64,000 nucleotides of DNA from Arthrobacter sp. ISL-48 (GCF_018613805.1 NZ_JAGGPL010000009.1:104142-168141); one strand, 5' to 3'; counted from the first letter of the stretch, positions 1-9,061 are shown. Translations and numbers: made by a program. The notes: generated by a model from the sequence alone, not told the origin.

Positions 1-471
1 CGCGGCTCCCGCAGGATCCAGTCCCGTGGTTTCGTCGCATACGATCCGGGCGTGCTGCCACGAGATCGACCCGGCCTGCAGCGCGGACAGGGTCATCGGC
101 AGGTGCTTGGTCAGTGTCTGTGATTCGGCCAGCAGCGCCCCGGCGGCCCGTTCACTGACCGTCAGCACGCAGGCGACTTCCGCGACCACCGCCATCTCCT
201 GGGCCGTGTTCTCCTGCGGGGACCCGGGCGGCGCTGCGATGGCTTCTGCCGCGCCGGCGTACCCGGCCGCTAGGTGCACTTTCAAGGCGGCCATGCCGGC
301 TTCGGCCCGGGTCACCTCGGCCAGCCCGTCCAGGCACGCATCAGCCTGGTCCCGCAGCGGGTCAGGACCGGTGGAGCCGAGGCTGCCAGAGGCGCCGCGG
401 ACAAAAACAGCAAGCGCAGCAACGGAAGCCTCGATGGCCTCCAACGCCTCCACTGCCGCCCTGCTTCCCAT
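1..471 (-). CDS. DUF222 / HNH endonuclease-type protein, N-terminal part
   Basis: The reverse strand reads open from an ATG to the window edge and gives an Ala/Glu-rich helical start (MGSRAAVEALEAIEASVAAL) followed by stretches such as AGSISWQHARIVCDETTG. This is the pattern of the DUF222 (13E12-type) domain that precedes a C-terminal HNH nuclease domain in many Arthrobacter and mycobacterial proteins. Only about 157 residues are present; the HNH part would lie left of the window. An in-frame TTG two codons before the ATG is another possible start. Such genes are multicopy in this group and their role is unknown. Confidence 0.7.
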   Translation of the reverse strand, partial: MGSRAAVEALEAIEASVAALAVFVRGASGSLGSTGPDPLRDQADACLDGLAEVTRAEAGMAALKVHLAAGYAGAAEAIAAPPGSPQENTAQEMAVVAEVACVLTVSERAAGALLAESQTLTKHLPMTLSALQAGSISWQHARIVCDETTGLDPAGAA

Positions 472-532
472 ACCCAAAGCATCCCGCGAGGGTCTGACAT
501 TTTTGGCGGGCCAGTCCCGCCAGGCGAGACCG

Positions 533-606
533 GCCCAGATACCACCCGAAGGCGCAAGGCGCGCCGACCGGATTCCGCAAGGCATGATCCGCCCAGATAC
601 CACCCG
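533..606. repeat. Pair of 16-bp direct repeats
   Basis: GCCCAGATACCACCCG occurs at 533-548 and again, identical, at 591-606, 58 bp apart start to start, between the DUF222-type gene and the SNF2 helicase gene. No gene is evident in the 224-bp gap. A duplicated protein-binding site or the scar of a small duplication are both possible. Confidence 0.6.
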
Positions 607-695
607 GATACGCATGGTCCGGGCCGGAAGTGGCCGTTCCCGTAGTTGACTAATGGCCGCGAAGGTCCCGGTCCCGCTATGGCTCTACCCGCGCC

Positions 696-3600
696 TTACT
701 CCTTGAAGAGACCTGCCAGGTCCTCTGCCGTGATGGCGCCGCCAGAGACGGCGTCGCCCTCCATTACATCCGCGAACAGCTGCGACTTCCGAGCCTTCAG
801 GGCCATGACCTTTTCCTCGATCGTGTCCTTGGCCACCAGCCGGTAGACCATCACGTTGCGTGCCTGCCCGATCCTGTGCGTGCGGTCAACGGCCTGCGCC
901 TCGGACGCCGGGTTCCACCACGGATCCAGCAGGAACACATAGTCGGCCTCGGTCAGGTTCAGCCCGAATCCGCCGGCCTTCAGCGAAATCAGGAATACCG
1001 GAGCGCTCCCGTTCTTGAACTCGTTGACGACGTCCGTTCGGTTCCGGGTGCCGCCGTCGAGATAGCAGAACTCGATTTTCTCCTCCACCAGCCGTTCACG
1101 CACCTTGCCGAGGAACCCGGTGAACTGGCTGAAGATCAGGGCGCGGTGGCCTTCCGCAACCAGGTCCTCCAGTTGCTCGAACAGCACATCGAGCTTGCTG
1201 GACCGAACGCCCGACAAAGAAGGGTCCACCAGCGAGGCGTCCAGGCTGAGCTGCCGCAGCAGGGTCAGCGACTGGAAGATGGTAAAGCGGTTCTTGTTGA
1301 CGTCCTCGATCAGGCCCAAAATCTTCTGCCGCTCCCGCTGAAGGTGTGTCTGGTAGACCTTCTGGTGCCGCGGGTTGAGCACTACTTCCAGGATCTGCTC
1401 CTGCTTGGGCGGGAGGTCCTGGATGACCTGGTCCTTGGTGCGGCGCATCATCAGGGGACGGACCCGACGGCGGAGCTTCTCCAGCTGCCCCTTGTCGCCG
1501 TTCTTTTCCACCGGCTTCTGGTAGTACTCGGCGAACCGCTTGGGGCTCGCGAAGAGGCCCGGCGCGACGATGGACGTCAGAGCCCAAAACTCCATGAGGT
1601 TGTTCTCCAGCGGGGTGCCGGTGATGGCCAGTTTGAACGCCGCGGGCAGCTTCCGGGCGCACTGGTACGCCTTGGACTGGTGGTTCTTAACGAACTGGGC
1701 TTCGTCCAGCACCAGCCCGGCCCAGGTCTTGGAGGCATAGGAGTCGTAGTCGATCCGGAAGAGGGCGTAGGAGGTGATCACGATGTCTGCGCCAGCCATG
1801 GCGTCGGCCGGGTCCTGGCCGTTCTTCGCGAACGTTTCGCCGATGGCCTTGACAGTCAGGCCCGGGGCAAAGCGCGCGGCCTCGGCCGCCCAGTTGCCTA
1901 CGACGCTGGTGGGGGCGACCACCAAGAAGGGAGTGCCGCCGTCGGGCGTTGCGTCCATCGCGGTACCTTCGGTGGCGGTACCTTCCGCGGTGCTTCCGTC
2001 AACGGATGCAGTGCCCTCGGACGCAGCGACAGCCGAGTGCTCCTTCGCCGCGCACATGAGCGCGAGGGCCTGCACGGTCTTTCCCAGGCCCATGTCGTCA
2101 GCGAGGACGCCACCAAGGCTGTGCCGGTACAGGAAGCTGAGCCAGTTGAAGCCCTCGAGCTGGTAGGGACGCAGCTCAGCGTTGAGCGAATCGGGCAGCG
2201 GCAGCCCGTCCACGCCGCCGTCGAGCAGCCCTCCCACGGCCTCACGCCAAGCGGCGGCCTGTTCGTCGACGATGCCCAGATGCGCGAGCTCGTCCCAGAG
2301 TCCGGCCTGGAATCGGCTGATCTGCAGCGGGGCGTCCTTGTTGTCCTGCAGCGAGCGGGCCTCCTCGATCAGGGCCCGCAGCTGGTGCAGTTCGGGAAGG
2401 TCCAGGGAGAAGTAGGCGCCGCTGGGCAGCAGCATTTTGGTCTGCCCGGCGGCCAGGGCAGAGAAAACGGCGGCGAACGAGACCGGCTGGCCTTCGAGGG
2501 TGATCTGGATGCCCAGGTCGAACCAGTCGCGCTGCTCGGTGGCCTTGGTGGAGATGGAGACCACCGGGGCCTCTTCGGCTTCGCGGTAGTCGGCGATTTC
2601 CCCGGAAGTGTCCACCACAACGTCCCGCGCCTTCCGGAGCTGGGGCAGGACTTCCTCGGTGAAGGCCAGGGTGTCCAGTCCGCTGAGCTCGGCGGAAGCG
2701 GCCAGCCGGGGCGTGCCCCAGCCGCCGGTCGCCGATTCGCCCAGGGCCGGAACCAGATCCCAGGGATGGCCGATACCCTCAAGGATGCTGGCCTCGGCGG
2801 CGTCATCCCGGTAGCCATGGTCGCCGGGGTGGCGCCACAAAGGCTGGGCGGTAACGAGTTTCCCGGATTTGTAGTGCCATTCCCAGTGCAGCCGGACCCG
2901 GTGATCCGCGCCGTAGTTCGCCAGGAGGGACAGCGTAGGAAGGGCCAGGGCAGGCAGCTCGACGGACTCATCGGAGGCGGTGACCCGGGCGGCCTGCTTG
3001 AGCTTGGGATAGAAGCCGGTGAGGAAGCGCGTTTCGTCCTTGGCAGGGATGTGCAGGGTGCTGCCGGTGGTGACGAACGTTAGGAGTTCCTCGCTCAGAC
3101 CGCTTTCCAGTGGCGCCAGGGTGATCACGTTGTCCGTGGCAATACCGGGCAGCGCGTCACCCCCGGAAGTCAGGAAAATGCCGTGCGCCGGGCGGCCGAT
3201 GGTCCCCACGGACGCAGGATCAACCTCGATGCCCTCAACGGTGATGGTGGGAGCCAGCTCCAGCCCGCCGCCGTCGTCCGTTTTTCTTCCGTCGGTGGCG
3301 GGGGCGTCCTCGCCGATGGGGGAACCGAAGCGGCTCAGGTTGAGGCCGACGGCGGCGGGGGAGTCCGCGAGCCGCACAGGTTCGGTGCCGCGGCTGTGGA
3401 CGAGGGCGAGGCCCATCTTTTTGGCGTCGGCCAGCAGGCTCCACATGTTCTTGCCGGCGAACGTGTTCAGGCCGAGCCAGAGGGCGGACGAGTTGTGCAG
3501 GCGGTTGGCGGCGGCCGTGTGGGCTGCCAGGAACGTCTGCATCCACTCGACGTGCGCCTCGTTGCATTCGCGCCGGAAGTTCAGGTAGCTGAGAGTGTTC

Positions 3601-4256
3601 CAGGAGACGTCACCGCGGATCCATTTGCCCTTGGCGCCCATGATGACAGGCCGCGCCTTGAGCTGGCGGACGCTGCGGAGCGGATCCCGGCGGCCTGTGT
3701 AGGAGAAGTGCGGGGCCGGCTCCTCGATCTCGAATTGCAGGGCCAGGGGGATGCCGTTGGTGGACTGGGTGATGCCTGGCTGCGAAATAAGCGGGCTCAG
3801 GGCCTGTTCCCACTCGGCGAGCTCCGGGGCGGCCGGCTGGCGTGATAGCCGGGAAACGTCCGCCGGGGCGAGTAGCTGGACGCGGGTGGCCGGGTTGTCC
3901 TCGGCGGCGAACAGCAGCGCGGCCACGTGCTTGCAGTCCTTGCGGACGGGGCAACTGCACACACCCACGGTGCAGCTCCAGCCGCCGGCTTTCCGGACCA
4001 GCTTGGCCGTGGTGGAGTAAGGGACGTCCGCGCCGCCGCGGACCTTGCCAAGCATGAGCCCCGTGGCGGCGTCGAACGAGATCCCGGAAACGCGGCTTCC
4101 CATGGCATAAGCCAACCCGGCCGCTAGGGAGCGGTCGTTGATGGCGGGGGTCTGTATTGCCAGTGCCGCACTCTCGTCCGGTTGGGATGGCATGGTGCGC
4201 GCTACTTTCAGCAGGCCACGGCGGGCCCGTGTCCGATGGTTGGTTATCTGATCCAT
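696..4256 (-). CDS. SWIM zinc-finger SNF2-family helicase
   Basis: Large DNA-dependent ATPase of about 1186 residues. Near the N terminus a SWIM zinc finger is visible (CSC...CKH in CSCPVRKDCKHVAAL). The C-terminal half has the SNF2 motor: Walker A LADDMGLGKT, motif II LDEAQ, motif III TGTPLENN, and motif VI DRTHRIGQ. SNF2 proteins of this type translocate on duplex DNA and are linked to repair or chromatin-like remodelling; the substrate here is unknown. The reading frame extends upstream to 4508, but that part runs through the intergenic repeat, so I chose the ATG giving MDQITNHR. A second ATG at 4193 (MPSQPDES) is also plausible. Confidence 0.9.
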   Translation of the reverse strand: MDQITNHRTRARRGLLKVARTMPSQPDESAALAIQTPAINDRSLAAGLAYAMGSRVSGISFDAATGLMLGKVRGGADVPYSTTAKLVRKAGGWSCTVGVCSCPVRKDCKHVAALLFAAEDNPATRVQLLAPADVSRLSRQPAAPELAEWEQALSPLISQPGITQSTNGIPLALQFEIEEPAPHFSYTGRRDPLRSVRQLKARPVIMGAKGKWIRGDVSWNTLSYLNFRRECNEAHVEWMQTFLAAHTAAANRLHNSSALWLGLNTFAGKNMWSLLADAKKMGLALVHSRGTEPVRLADSPAAVGLNLSRFGSPIGEDAPATDGRKTDDGGGLELAPTITVEGIEVDPASVGTIGRPAHGIFLTSGGDALPGIATDNVITLAPLESGLSEELLTFVTTGSTLHIPAKDETRFLTGFYPKLKQAARVTASDESVELPALALPTLSLLANYGADHRVRLHWEWHYKSGKLVTAQPLWRHPGDHGYRDDAAEASILEGIGHPWDLVPALGESATGGWGTPRLAASAELSGLDTLAFTEEVLPQLRKARDVVVDTSGEIADYREAEEAPVVSISTKATEQRDWFDLGIQITLEGQPVSFAAVFSALAAGQTKMLLPSGAYFSLDLPELHQLRALIEEARSLQDNKDAPLQISRFQAGLWDELAHLGIVDEQAAAWREAVGGLLDGGVDGLPLPDSLNAELRPYQLEGFNWLSFLYRHSLGGVLADDMGLGKTVQALALMCAAKEHSAVAASEGTASVDGSTAEGTATEGTAMDATPDGGTPFLVVAPTSVVGNWAAEAARFAPGLTVKAIGETFAKNGQDPADAMAGADIVITSYALFRIDYDSYASKTWAGLVLDEAQFVKNHQSKAYQCARKLPAAFKLAITGTPLENNLMEFWALTSIVAPGLFASPKRFAEYYQKPVEKNGDKGQLEKLRRRVRPLMMRRTKDQVIQDLPPKQEQILEVVLNPRHQKVYQTHLQRERQKILGLIEDVNKNRFTIFQSLTLLRQLSLDASLVDPSLSGVRSSKLDVLFEQLEDLVAEGHRALIFSQFTGFLGKVRERLVEEKIEFCYLDGGTRNRTDVVNEFKNGSAPVFLISLKAGGFGLNLTEADYVFLLDPWWNPASEAQAVDRTHRIGQARNVMVYRLVAKDTIEEKVMALKARKSQLFADVMEGDAVSGGAITAEDLAGLFKE

Positions 4257-4338
4257 CTTAGTTCGCCCGGCGAGTGAGTGCTGCCCGCCGCCTTCCGTCC
4301 TACCCCCGGGCCGCGCCGCCGCCTCGGTGCCGCGCACC

Positions 4339-4411
4339 GATTTCGACGGAAGCGTGCCCGTTCGCCGGAAGCTTCCAGCGAACGGGCAGGCTTCCAGCGA
4401 TTTCGACGGCG
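4339..4411. repeat. Dispersed palindromic intergenic repeat A, copy 1
   Basis: The core is a near-perfect palindrome: CGTTCGCCGGAAGCTTCCAG followed by CGAACGGG. It is flanked on both sides by GATTTCGACGG, then GGCAGGCTTCCAGCGA. Related copies lie at about 7120-7192 and 8941-9011. It separates the SNF2 gene from the exporter operon and ends about 20 bp before the predicted -10 box of that operon. Confidence 0.75.
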
Positions 4412-4429
4412 GCAGGTTGGGGGCGCGGG

Positions 4430-4444
4430 TAGACTCAACCGGTG
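4430..4444 (+). promoter_or_regulatory. Predicted leaderless promoter of the ABC-2 operon
   Basis: TAGACT is followed by 6 nt and then the GTG start codon. In actinobacteria a TANNNT box at this distance puts the transcript start on the start codon. No ribosome binding site is visible and no good -35 was found. Confidence 0.5.
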
Positions 4445-5236
4445 CGCGCGTATTGGGAGCTGGCCAAGTCGTCCTTCCGGCGCAATTCCACTTACCGTCT
4501 GGCCGCATTCTCAGGAGCCTTCACCAACTCGGTCTTCGGCCTGATCAGGGCTTCCCTGCTGCTGTCGGCTATTTCGACGGCGGGAGGCACCATCGGCGGT
4601 TACTCCGCCGTCGAGGCGGCAACCTATGTGTGGTTGGGCCAGGCGCTCCTGGCTCCGCTCGGACTTTTCGGCAGCGCGGAACTGGCCGGCCGGGTCAAGA
4701 GCGGGGACATCGCCGTCGACCTCTCCCGCTCGGTAAACCTCACAGCGTCATACTGGGCGCAGGACGTGGGCCGGGCGGCCTTCGACATCCTGCCCCGGGG
4801 AGTGCCTCCGCTGGTCATCGGCGCTCTCGTCACAGGGCTGTCGCTTCCCACGACGGCAGGCCCATACGTGCTCGGCTTCGTCTCGGTTTTGGCCGCCCTT
4901 ACCTTGAGTTTCCTGGGATTCTTCGTCATCAACCTGCTCTCTTTCTGGGTGGTGGAGATCCGCGGCTACTGGATGCTGTATTTGGTCCTGATGAACCTGC
5001 TCTCCGGGTTCCTGGTGCCCGTGACGTGGTTCCCGCAGTGGATGCTGGACTTTGCCCGGGCCACCCCTTTCCCTTCCATGCTGCAGACGCCCGTGGACAT
5101 CCTGGCGGGAAGGACCGACGGCGCGCTGAGCCTTGCGCTGGTGGGCGTCCAGCTGCTGTGGCTGGCAGTGCTGCTGGCCGGCACCCAGCTGATGGTCCGT
5201 TACGGTTCACGGAAGCTGGTGGTGCAGGGTGGCTGA
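4442..5236 (+). CDS. ABC-2 type exporter permease, subunit 1
   Basis: Polytopic protein of 264 residues with about six hydrophobic segments and an N-terminal MRAYWELAKSSFRRN leader typical of the ABC-2/DUF990 permease family. It is the first of three tightly packed genes (permease, permease, ATPase), so the product is probably half of a heterodimeric exporter channel. The substrate cannot be read from sequence. The start is a GTG without Shine-Dalgarno, matching a leaderless mRNA. The 3' end overlaps the next gene by 8 nt, suggesting translational coupling. Confidence 0.82.
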   Translation: MRAYWELAKSSFRRNSTYRLAAFSGAFTNSVFGLIRASLLLSAISTAGGTIGGYSAVEAATYVWLGQALLAPLGLFGSAELAGRVKSGDIAVDLSRSVNLTASYWAQDVGRAAFDILPRGVPPLVIGALVTGLSLPTTAGPYVLGFVSVLAALTLSFLGFFVINLLSFWVVEIRGYWMLYLVLMNLLSGFLVPVTWFPQWMLDFARATPFPSMLQTPVDILAGRTDGALSLALVGVQLLWLAVLLAGTQLMVRYGSRKLVVQGG

Positions 5237-6077
5237 AACCAAGACGGCGGCCCCGCCGGCAGCCGACAGTTCCCCGGTCACGAACGCCAAGCTGCTGCGG
5301 CTCCTGGTTTCAGCCCGGCTGCGCTCGCAGACTGCCTACCGGGGGAGCTTCGCCGCCGACGTTGCCGGGCAGATGGTGCTGGCGCTCACGGAGTTTGTGG
5401 AGCTCTATGCGATCGTGCACAACGTCCCCACGTTCGGTGGCATGACCTTTGCCCAGGCCTTGCTCGTGTTCGCCTTCGCGTCAGTGGGGTTCTCCATCGG
5501 CGACCTGATCCTGGGCGAGACCGATTCCATGAGCGAGGTAATCCGCAACGGAAAGTTGGAAGTACTGCTGGTCCGGCCGCTTCCAGTGCTGCTGCAGCTC
5601 ATGACGTCGGACTTCCAGCTCCGCCGAGTCGGCCGGCTGGTCTTCGCCCTGATCGCATTGGCGGCCGCGCTGTTCCTGACCGATATCCAGTGGGACCCGG
5701 GCAAAGTGGCACTGTTCATCATCACGCCGCTGGCGGGCGCCGCGATTTTCGGGGCACTGTTCGTCGGGGCAGGGGCCGTGCAGTTCTGGCTTCTGGACGG
5801 GCGGCAGTTCGCCAACGCCTTCACCTACGGGGGACGGTACGTCGCGTCCATGCCTGGCGCGGCGATGTTCCTGCCGTTGCAGGTTTTTTTCACGTTCGTG
5901 GTCCCCGCAACCCTGGTGGCCTATGCTCCCAGCCTGGTCCTCCTGGGGCTGGACGGACCCGCGGGAATACCCAGCTGGACCGGCTGGCTGGGGCTGCCAG
6001 CCGCCGTCGTCCTCTGGGGACTCATGCTGTTGCTGTGGCGGGCGGCCATCAGAAAGTACACCGGAGCAGGAGGCTAG
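5229..6077 (+). CDS. ABC-2 type exporter permease, subunit 2
   Basis: Second permease subunit, 282 residues, with a short Ala/Pro-rich cytoplasmic N terminus and about six membrane segments (for example LVFALIALAAALFLT and FGALFVGAGAVQFWLL). It starts with GTG inside the end of the preceding gene and stops immediately before the ATG of the ATPase. The pair plus ATPase resemble ABC-2 exporters annotated as multidrug or daunorubicin-type transporters, but that is family background rather than evidence of substrate. Confidence 0.82.
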   Translation: MAETKTAAPPAADSSPVTNAKLLRLLVSARLRSQTAYRGSFAADVAGQMVLALTEFVELYAIVHNVPTFGGMTFAQALLVFAFASVGFSIGDLILGETDSMSEVIRNGKLEVLLVRPLPVLLQLMTSDFQLRRVGRLVFALIALAAALFLTDIQWDPGKVALFIITPLAGAAIFGALFVGAGAVQFWLLDGRQFANAFTYGGRYVASMPGAAMFLPLQVFFTFVVPATLVAYAPSLVLLGLDGPAGIPSWTGWLGLPAAVVLWGLMLLLWRAAIRKYTGAGG

Positions 6078-7061
6078 ATGATCATCGAAGCAGAACAGCT
6101 GAGCCGGAGTTTCACCGTTGCCGAACGGGGGATGGGGCGCGGCTGGGCCCGGTTGCGGCGCGGCGCCCGGACTGTTCACGCCGTCCGGGAGGTCAGTTTC
6201 ACGGTGGAGCAGGGAGAGGCCGTGGGCTATATAGGTGCCAATGGTGCGGGGAAGTCGACCACGATCAAGATGCTCACCGGCATCCTGGTGCCTTCTTCGG
6301 GACAGGTGAGGGTGTGCGGGCTGCAGCCTGTCCCTCAGCGGCAGGCGCTGGCGCGGAAGATCGGGGTGGTCTTCGGGCAGCGCTCGCAGCTCTGGTGGGA
6401 CCTGCCGCTTGAGGATTCGTTCCCTATTCTGGGTGCCATGCACCGTCAGCCGGAGAGCAGGTGGCGGCCGCGGTTCCAGGAGCTGGCCGAGCAGATGGCG
6501 CTTGGTCCCTTCCTCGGCACCCCCGTTCGCCAGCTGTCGCTCGGACAACGGATGCGCGGTGAGGTAGCGGCGGCCCTTCTGCACCGGCCTGAACTGGTAA
6601 TCCTGGACGAACCCACCATCGGCCTGGACATGATCAGCAAGGAAAGCCTGCGCCGATGCTTGGATTTTGAGCGGCGCGAACATGGCACCACCCTGCTGCT
6701 GACCACGCACGATATGAGTGATGTCCAGCGGCTCTGCCAGCGGGTCCTGGTGGTGGACGACGGCGCCATTGCCTTTGACGGGCCGCTGACAGGCCTCGCG
6801 GAGGTGGCGGAGGCGCGGCGCACCATGGTGGTGGACTTCAGTTCGCCGTTGCCCGGGGCCGCGCTGGTCCTGCCGCCAGGCGCCGTCCATCTGGGGGCTG
6901 AGGCCGAGGGAATCCGTCACCGCATCGCGTTCGACCCGCGCCAGCTTTCGGCTGCGGCCTTGCTCGCCGCCGTTACAGCAACTGCGGAGGTGGCCGACCT
7001 GTCACTGCATGAGCCGGACATCGAAGACCTCGTGCGGCAGCTGTACACCTCGGCCCGGTAG
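6078..7061 (+). CDS. ABC-2 exporter ATP-binding protein
   Basis: ABC ATPase of 327 residues. Visible motifs are Walker A GANGAGKST (about residues 53-61), signature LSLGQ (153-157), Walker B and catalytic Glu in VILDEPT (about 174-180), and an H-loop histidine in LLLTTHD. The signature is LSLGQ rather than LSGGQ, as in several ABC-2 drug exporters. The C-terminal 90 residues form an extra domain. It directly abuts the second permease gene and closes the operon. Confidence 0.88.
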   Translation: MIIEAEQLSRSFTVAERGMGRGWARLRRGARTVHAVREVSFTVEQGEAVGYIGANGAGKSTTIKMLTGILVPSSGQVRVCGLQPVPQRQALARKIGVVFGQRSQLWWDLPLEDSFPILGAMHRQPESRWRPRFQELAEQMALGPFLGTPVRQLSLGQRMRGEVAAALLHRPELVILDEPTIGLDMISKESLRRCLDFERREHGTTLLLTTHDMSDVQRLCQRVLVVDDGAIAFDGPLTGLAEVAEARRTMVVDFSSPLPGAALVLPPGAVHLGAEAEGIRHRIAFDPRQLSAAALLAAVTATAEVADLSLHEPDIEDLVRQLYTSAR

Positions 7062-7119
7062 CCCGACCCCAGCCGTCCGCCGAACCGCCCGCCGGGTCCG
7101 ATCCCGAACCGCCCGCCGA

Positions 7120-7192
7120 GTTCGCCGGAAACGTGTCCGTTCGCCGGAAGCTTCCAGCGATCCGGCAGGCTTCCGGCGATTTCGACGACGGG
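7120..7192. repeat. Dispersed palindromic intergenic repeat A, copy 2
   Basis: Same organisation as the copy near 4.4 kb: TTCGCCGGAA, then a GTTCGCCGGAAGCTTCCAGC core, then GGCAGGCTTCCGGCGATTTC. It sits between the 3' end of the ABC operon and the 3' end of the secreted-protein gene on the other strand, so it could also act as a two-way transcription stop, although no T-run follows. Confidence 0.75.
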
Positions 7193-7222
7193 AGGGCTCG
7201 ACGGCGGGAGGCACTAACGGAT

Positions 7223-7891
7223 TCACGGAGCGTCGTAGGGAGTGCTGAACAATGTGATCCCCCATTCCGGGTTGTGCAGCACGAGGCCGTCTTCCCGCAC
7301 GGTGAACTGGAGCGGCGCCTGAAGGTACTGGGTCAGCCGTTTCTGGTCCTCGTCCCATGGGAAGGTGCATGTCCCCACGAAACTGTCCATTGTCCCGGGT
7401 ACGGGAGTGATCGTTTCGTCGACGATGGTGACCTGGACAGCATATGAAGCGCAGGGAACACGCACGGTCATCGTCGGACGGCCCCCGGCCATGCTGAATC
7501 TGATGGCGTAATCACCCGCGCCGAATCCTGGTTCATGCGGGAGAGAAGGCGGCATCATCGAGCCGGACGTGAAGTACTGGCATTCGAGTATTCCGTGAGT
7601 CACCGCATTCCCGGCGTCTGACGGCAGACACCCATCCTTATCCTGACTGACGGGGGCTGCCGGGACCGGAGGAACCGGCGCGAGGGTCATCCCGGGGGAC
7701 AGCTGGGCTGCCTTTGATGCCGCTGCCGAGGGTGCGGCCGCTTTGGTGATCATTCCCTCACTAGCCGGCGCACCCGGGGCCTGGGCTGTCCCGCACGCTG
7801 CAGTTGAGGCGCCGAAGGCGAGGCACGCCAGGGACAGCAGTATCGCCGTCGTGCGCGGTCTTTGACTGGCTGATCCCCCGGGTGCGGCCAT
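7223..7891 (-). CDS. Putative exported lipoprotein, function unknown
   Basis: 222 residues. Two arginines precede a hydrophobic stretch (AILLSLACLAFGAS) ending in a cysteine (STAACG), so it is probably a lipoprotein, though the lipobox is imperfect. A Pro/Ala-rich linker and a compact domain of about 130 residues follow, which I do not recognise. The ATG has no spaced Shine-Dalgarno; TAGTGT lies 6 nt upstream with TTGCGG 18 nt further, which fits a leaderless promoter. Confidence 0.65.
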   Translation of the reverse strand: MAAPGGSASQRPRTTAILLSLACLAFGASTAACGTAQAPGAPASEGMITKAAAPSAAASKAAQLSPGMTLAPVPPVPAAPVSQDKDGCLPSDAGNAVTHGILECQYFTSGSMMPPSLPHEPGFGAGDYAIRFSMAGGRPTMTVRVPCASYAVQVTIVDETITPVPGTMDSFVGTCTFPWDEDQKRLTQYLQAPLQFTVREDGLVLHNPEWGITLFSTPYDAP

Positions 7892-7927
7892 CTCCGAACA
7901 CTAGACGGGCGGGCAGCATCACCGCAA
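7889..7927 (-). promoter_or_regulatory. Predicted leaderless promoter of the lipoprotein gene
   Basis: On the minus strand TTGCGG-N18-TAGTGT is followed by 6 nt and the ATG. This has both a -35-like and a -10-like element and is the best formed of the leaderless candidates in the window. Confidence 0.5.
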
Positions 7928-8055
7928 GAGAAATGCGACTGGCATACCTTCAAACTTCGCCTGACGTTCACTTCGGCCTCAGCACTGGGTCTGTGCCGTC
8001 CGCGTAGCGTGAAAAGTGTCCTGAGCTCCACCGTTCTCTAGCAGTGAGGATTTCC

Positions 8056-8907
8056 ATGACCACGATCCAGCAGCCAGTCGTTCTGACCACCGCCAGCATC
8101 GAAGCGAGCGACGAGGGGGTCGTTGACGCGAACGTGGCTGTGGTTGATGCCATGCACAGGGAACTGCTTCAGTCCGATGAAATTTCCCCCGTCGCGCTCC
8201 GCAGCTACTACGTGGACTTCTACCTCACGCAGTCCTTGGAGGGCGGCTTCGCCCAGTACGTGTTCACGTCCGTTGACCGGGATGAAAGCGACGCACTCAT
8301 CCGTGAAGGCATGGCTGCCATGGGCGCCACCGCGCACCTGGAGCTGTTCAACCGGACCGCCGCGGCGTTCGGTGGCCTCTCCGAGGAGGACTCTGAGCGC
8401 TATCTCGACGGCGGCCTGGACGAGGATGAAGTAGCCCCGGATGGCGTACGCCGCATGGAGGAGCTTGACGGCGACTTCGAGCAACTGCTGGAATCCGAGA
8501 ACATCACTGCCCTCAACGCCGCGTGGCTTCGCGGTCAGGAAGGGCTGCTGGTGCTGGATGAAGAGGAGCTCAGCACCCACATTGAGGGGCTCGTGGCGCT
8601 CATCCCTGACCTTGCCGAGCGTCAGGCCAAGGCTGACGTGGAGGCCCTGGAGGACGCGCCAGACTTCGAAATCATCATCCGGGAACTGTGCGACATTTCC
8701 GGTTATGCCCTACAGAAGATCACCATGGGCGACCCCAACTACCTCCACCACGGGGAGAAGACGCTGGCCTGGCATTTCAGCACCGACCACGGCGACTTCC
8801 TCATGGTCGAAGAGGACGATGAAGCCTTCATGATTAATCCCGAAACCGAGGAAATCGTGGCGGCCGTGGAGTTCGAGGATGCCGACGGTGAAATGATCGA
8901 CGCCTAG
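8056..8907 (+). CDS. DMP19-like (DUF4375) acidic protein
   Basis: 283 residues, strongly acidic, predicted cytoplasmic. The segment YYVDFYLTQSLEGGFAQYVF resembles the DMP19/DUF4375 family pattern of a Tyr/Gly-rich 'GGF.QY' helix. The C-terminal third (HHGEKTLAWHFSTDHGDF onwards) is a separate acidic domain. The ATG is preceded by AGTGAGGA at good spacing; an in-frame GTG four codons earlier overlaps that site and is less likely. The family's function is not established. Confidence 0.6.
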   Translation: MTTIQQPVVLTTASIEASDEGVVDANVAVVDAMHRELLQSDEISPVALRSYYVDFYLTQSLEGGFAQYVFTSVDRDESDALIREGMAAMGATAHLELFNRTAAAFGGLSEEDSERYLDGGLDEDEVAPDGVRRMEELDGDFEQLLESENITALNAAWLRGQEGLLVLDEEELSTHIEGLVALIPDLAERQAKADVEALEDAPDFEIIIRELCDISGYALQKITMGDPNYLHHGEKTLAWHFSTDHGDFLMVEEDDEAFMINPETEEIVAAVEFEDADGEMIDA

Positions 8908-8940
8908 GAGCTGCCCGGTCCACCTGCCGTCAGCGCAGAG

Positions 8941-9011
8941 ATCGCCGGAAGCCTGCCGTTTCGCTGGAAACTTCCGGCGAAGCCGCAGGCTTCCGGCGCT
9001 TTCGACGGCGA
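8941..9011. repeat. Dispersed palindromic intergenic repeat A, copy 3
   Basis: Contains ATCGCCGGAAGCCTGCCGTT, TCGCTGGAAACTTCCGGCGA and GCAGGCTTCCGGCG followed by TTTCGACGGCG, matching the other two copies with several substitutions. It lies just after the stop of the DMP19-like gene and just before a candidate ECF-type promoter. Confidence 0.72.
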
Positions 9012-9032
9012 GGGAAAAAGTTTCCGGGCACC

Positions 9033-9061
9033 CGTAACTTTCCCGGACCCGCCAGCGATGT
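9033..9061 (+). promoter_or_regulatory. Candidate ECF-type promoter (CGTAAC-N17-CGATGT)
   Basis: CGTAAC and CGATGT are separated by 17 nt, about 60 bp before the secreted-protein gene. The -35 equals, and the -10 resembles, the CGTAAC...CGTTGA type known to me for Streptomyces sigma-BldN. An ECF sigma gene lies directly downstream, so self-transcription is possible. This is motif matching on one site only. Confidence 0.35.

Noticed and set aside
876-3083. 735-codon open frame on the plus strand
   Set aside because: Entirely antisense to the SNF2 helicase gene, whose motifs are intact; long antisense frames are expected at this GC content.
5481-6920. 479-codon open frame on the minus strand
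   Set aside because: Antisense across two genes of the ABC-2 operon; a real gene would not span both.
8044-8055. GTG at 8044 as start of the DMP19-like gene
   Set aside because: It overlaps the AGTGAGGA ribosome-binding site that is correctly spaced for the ATG at 8056.
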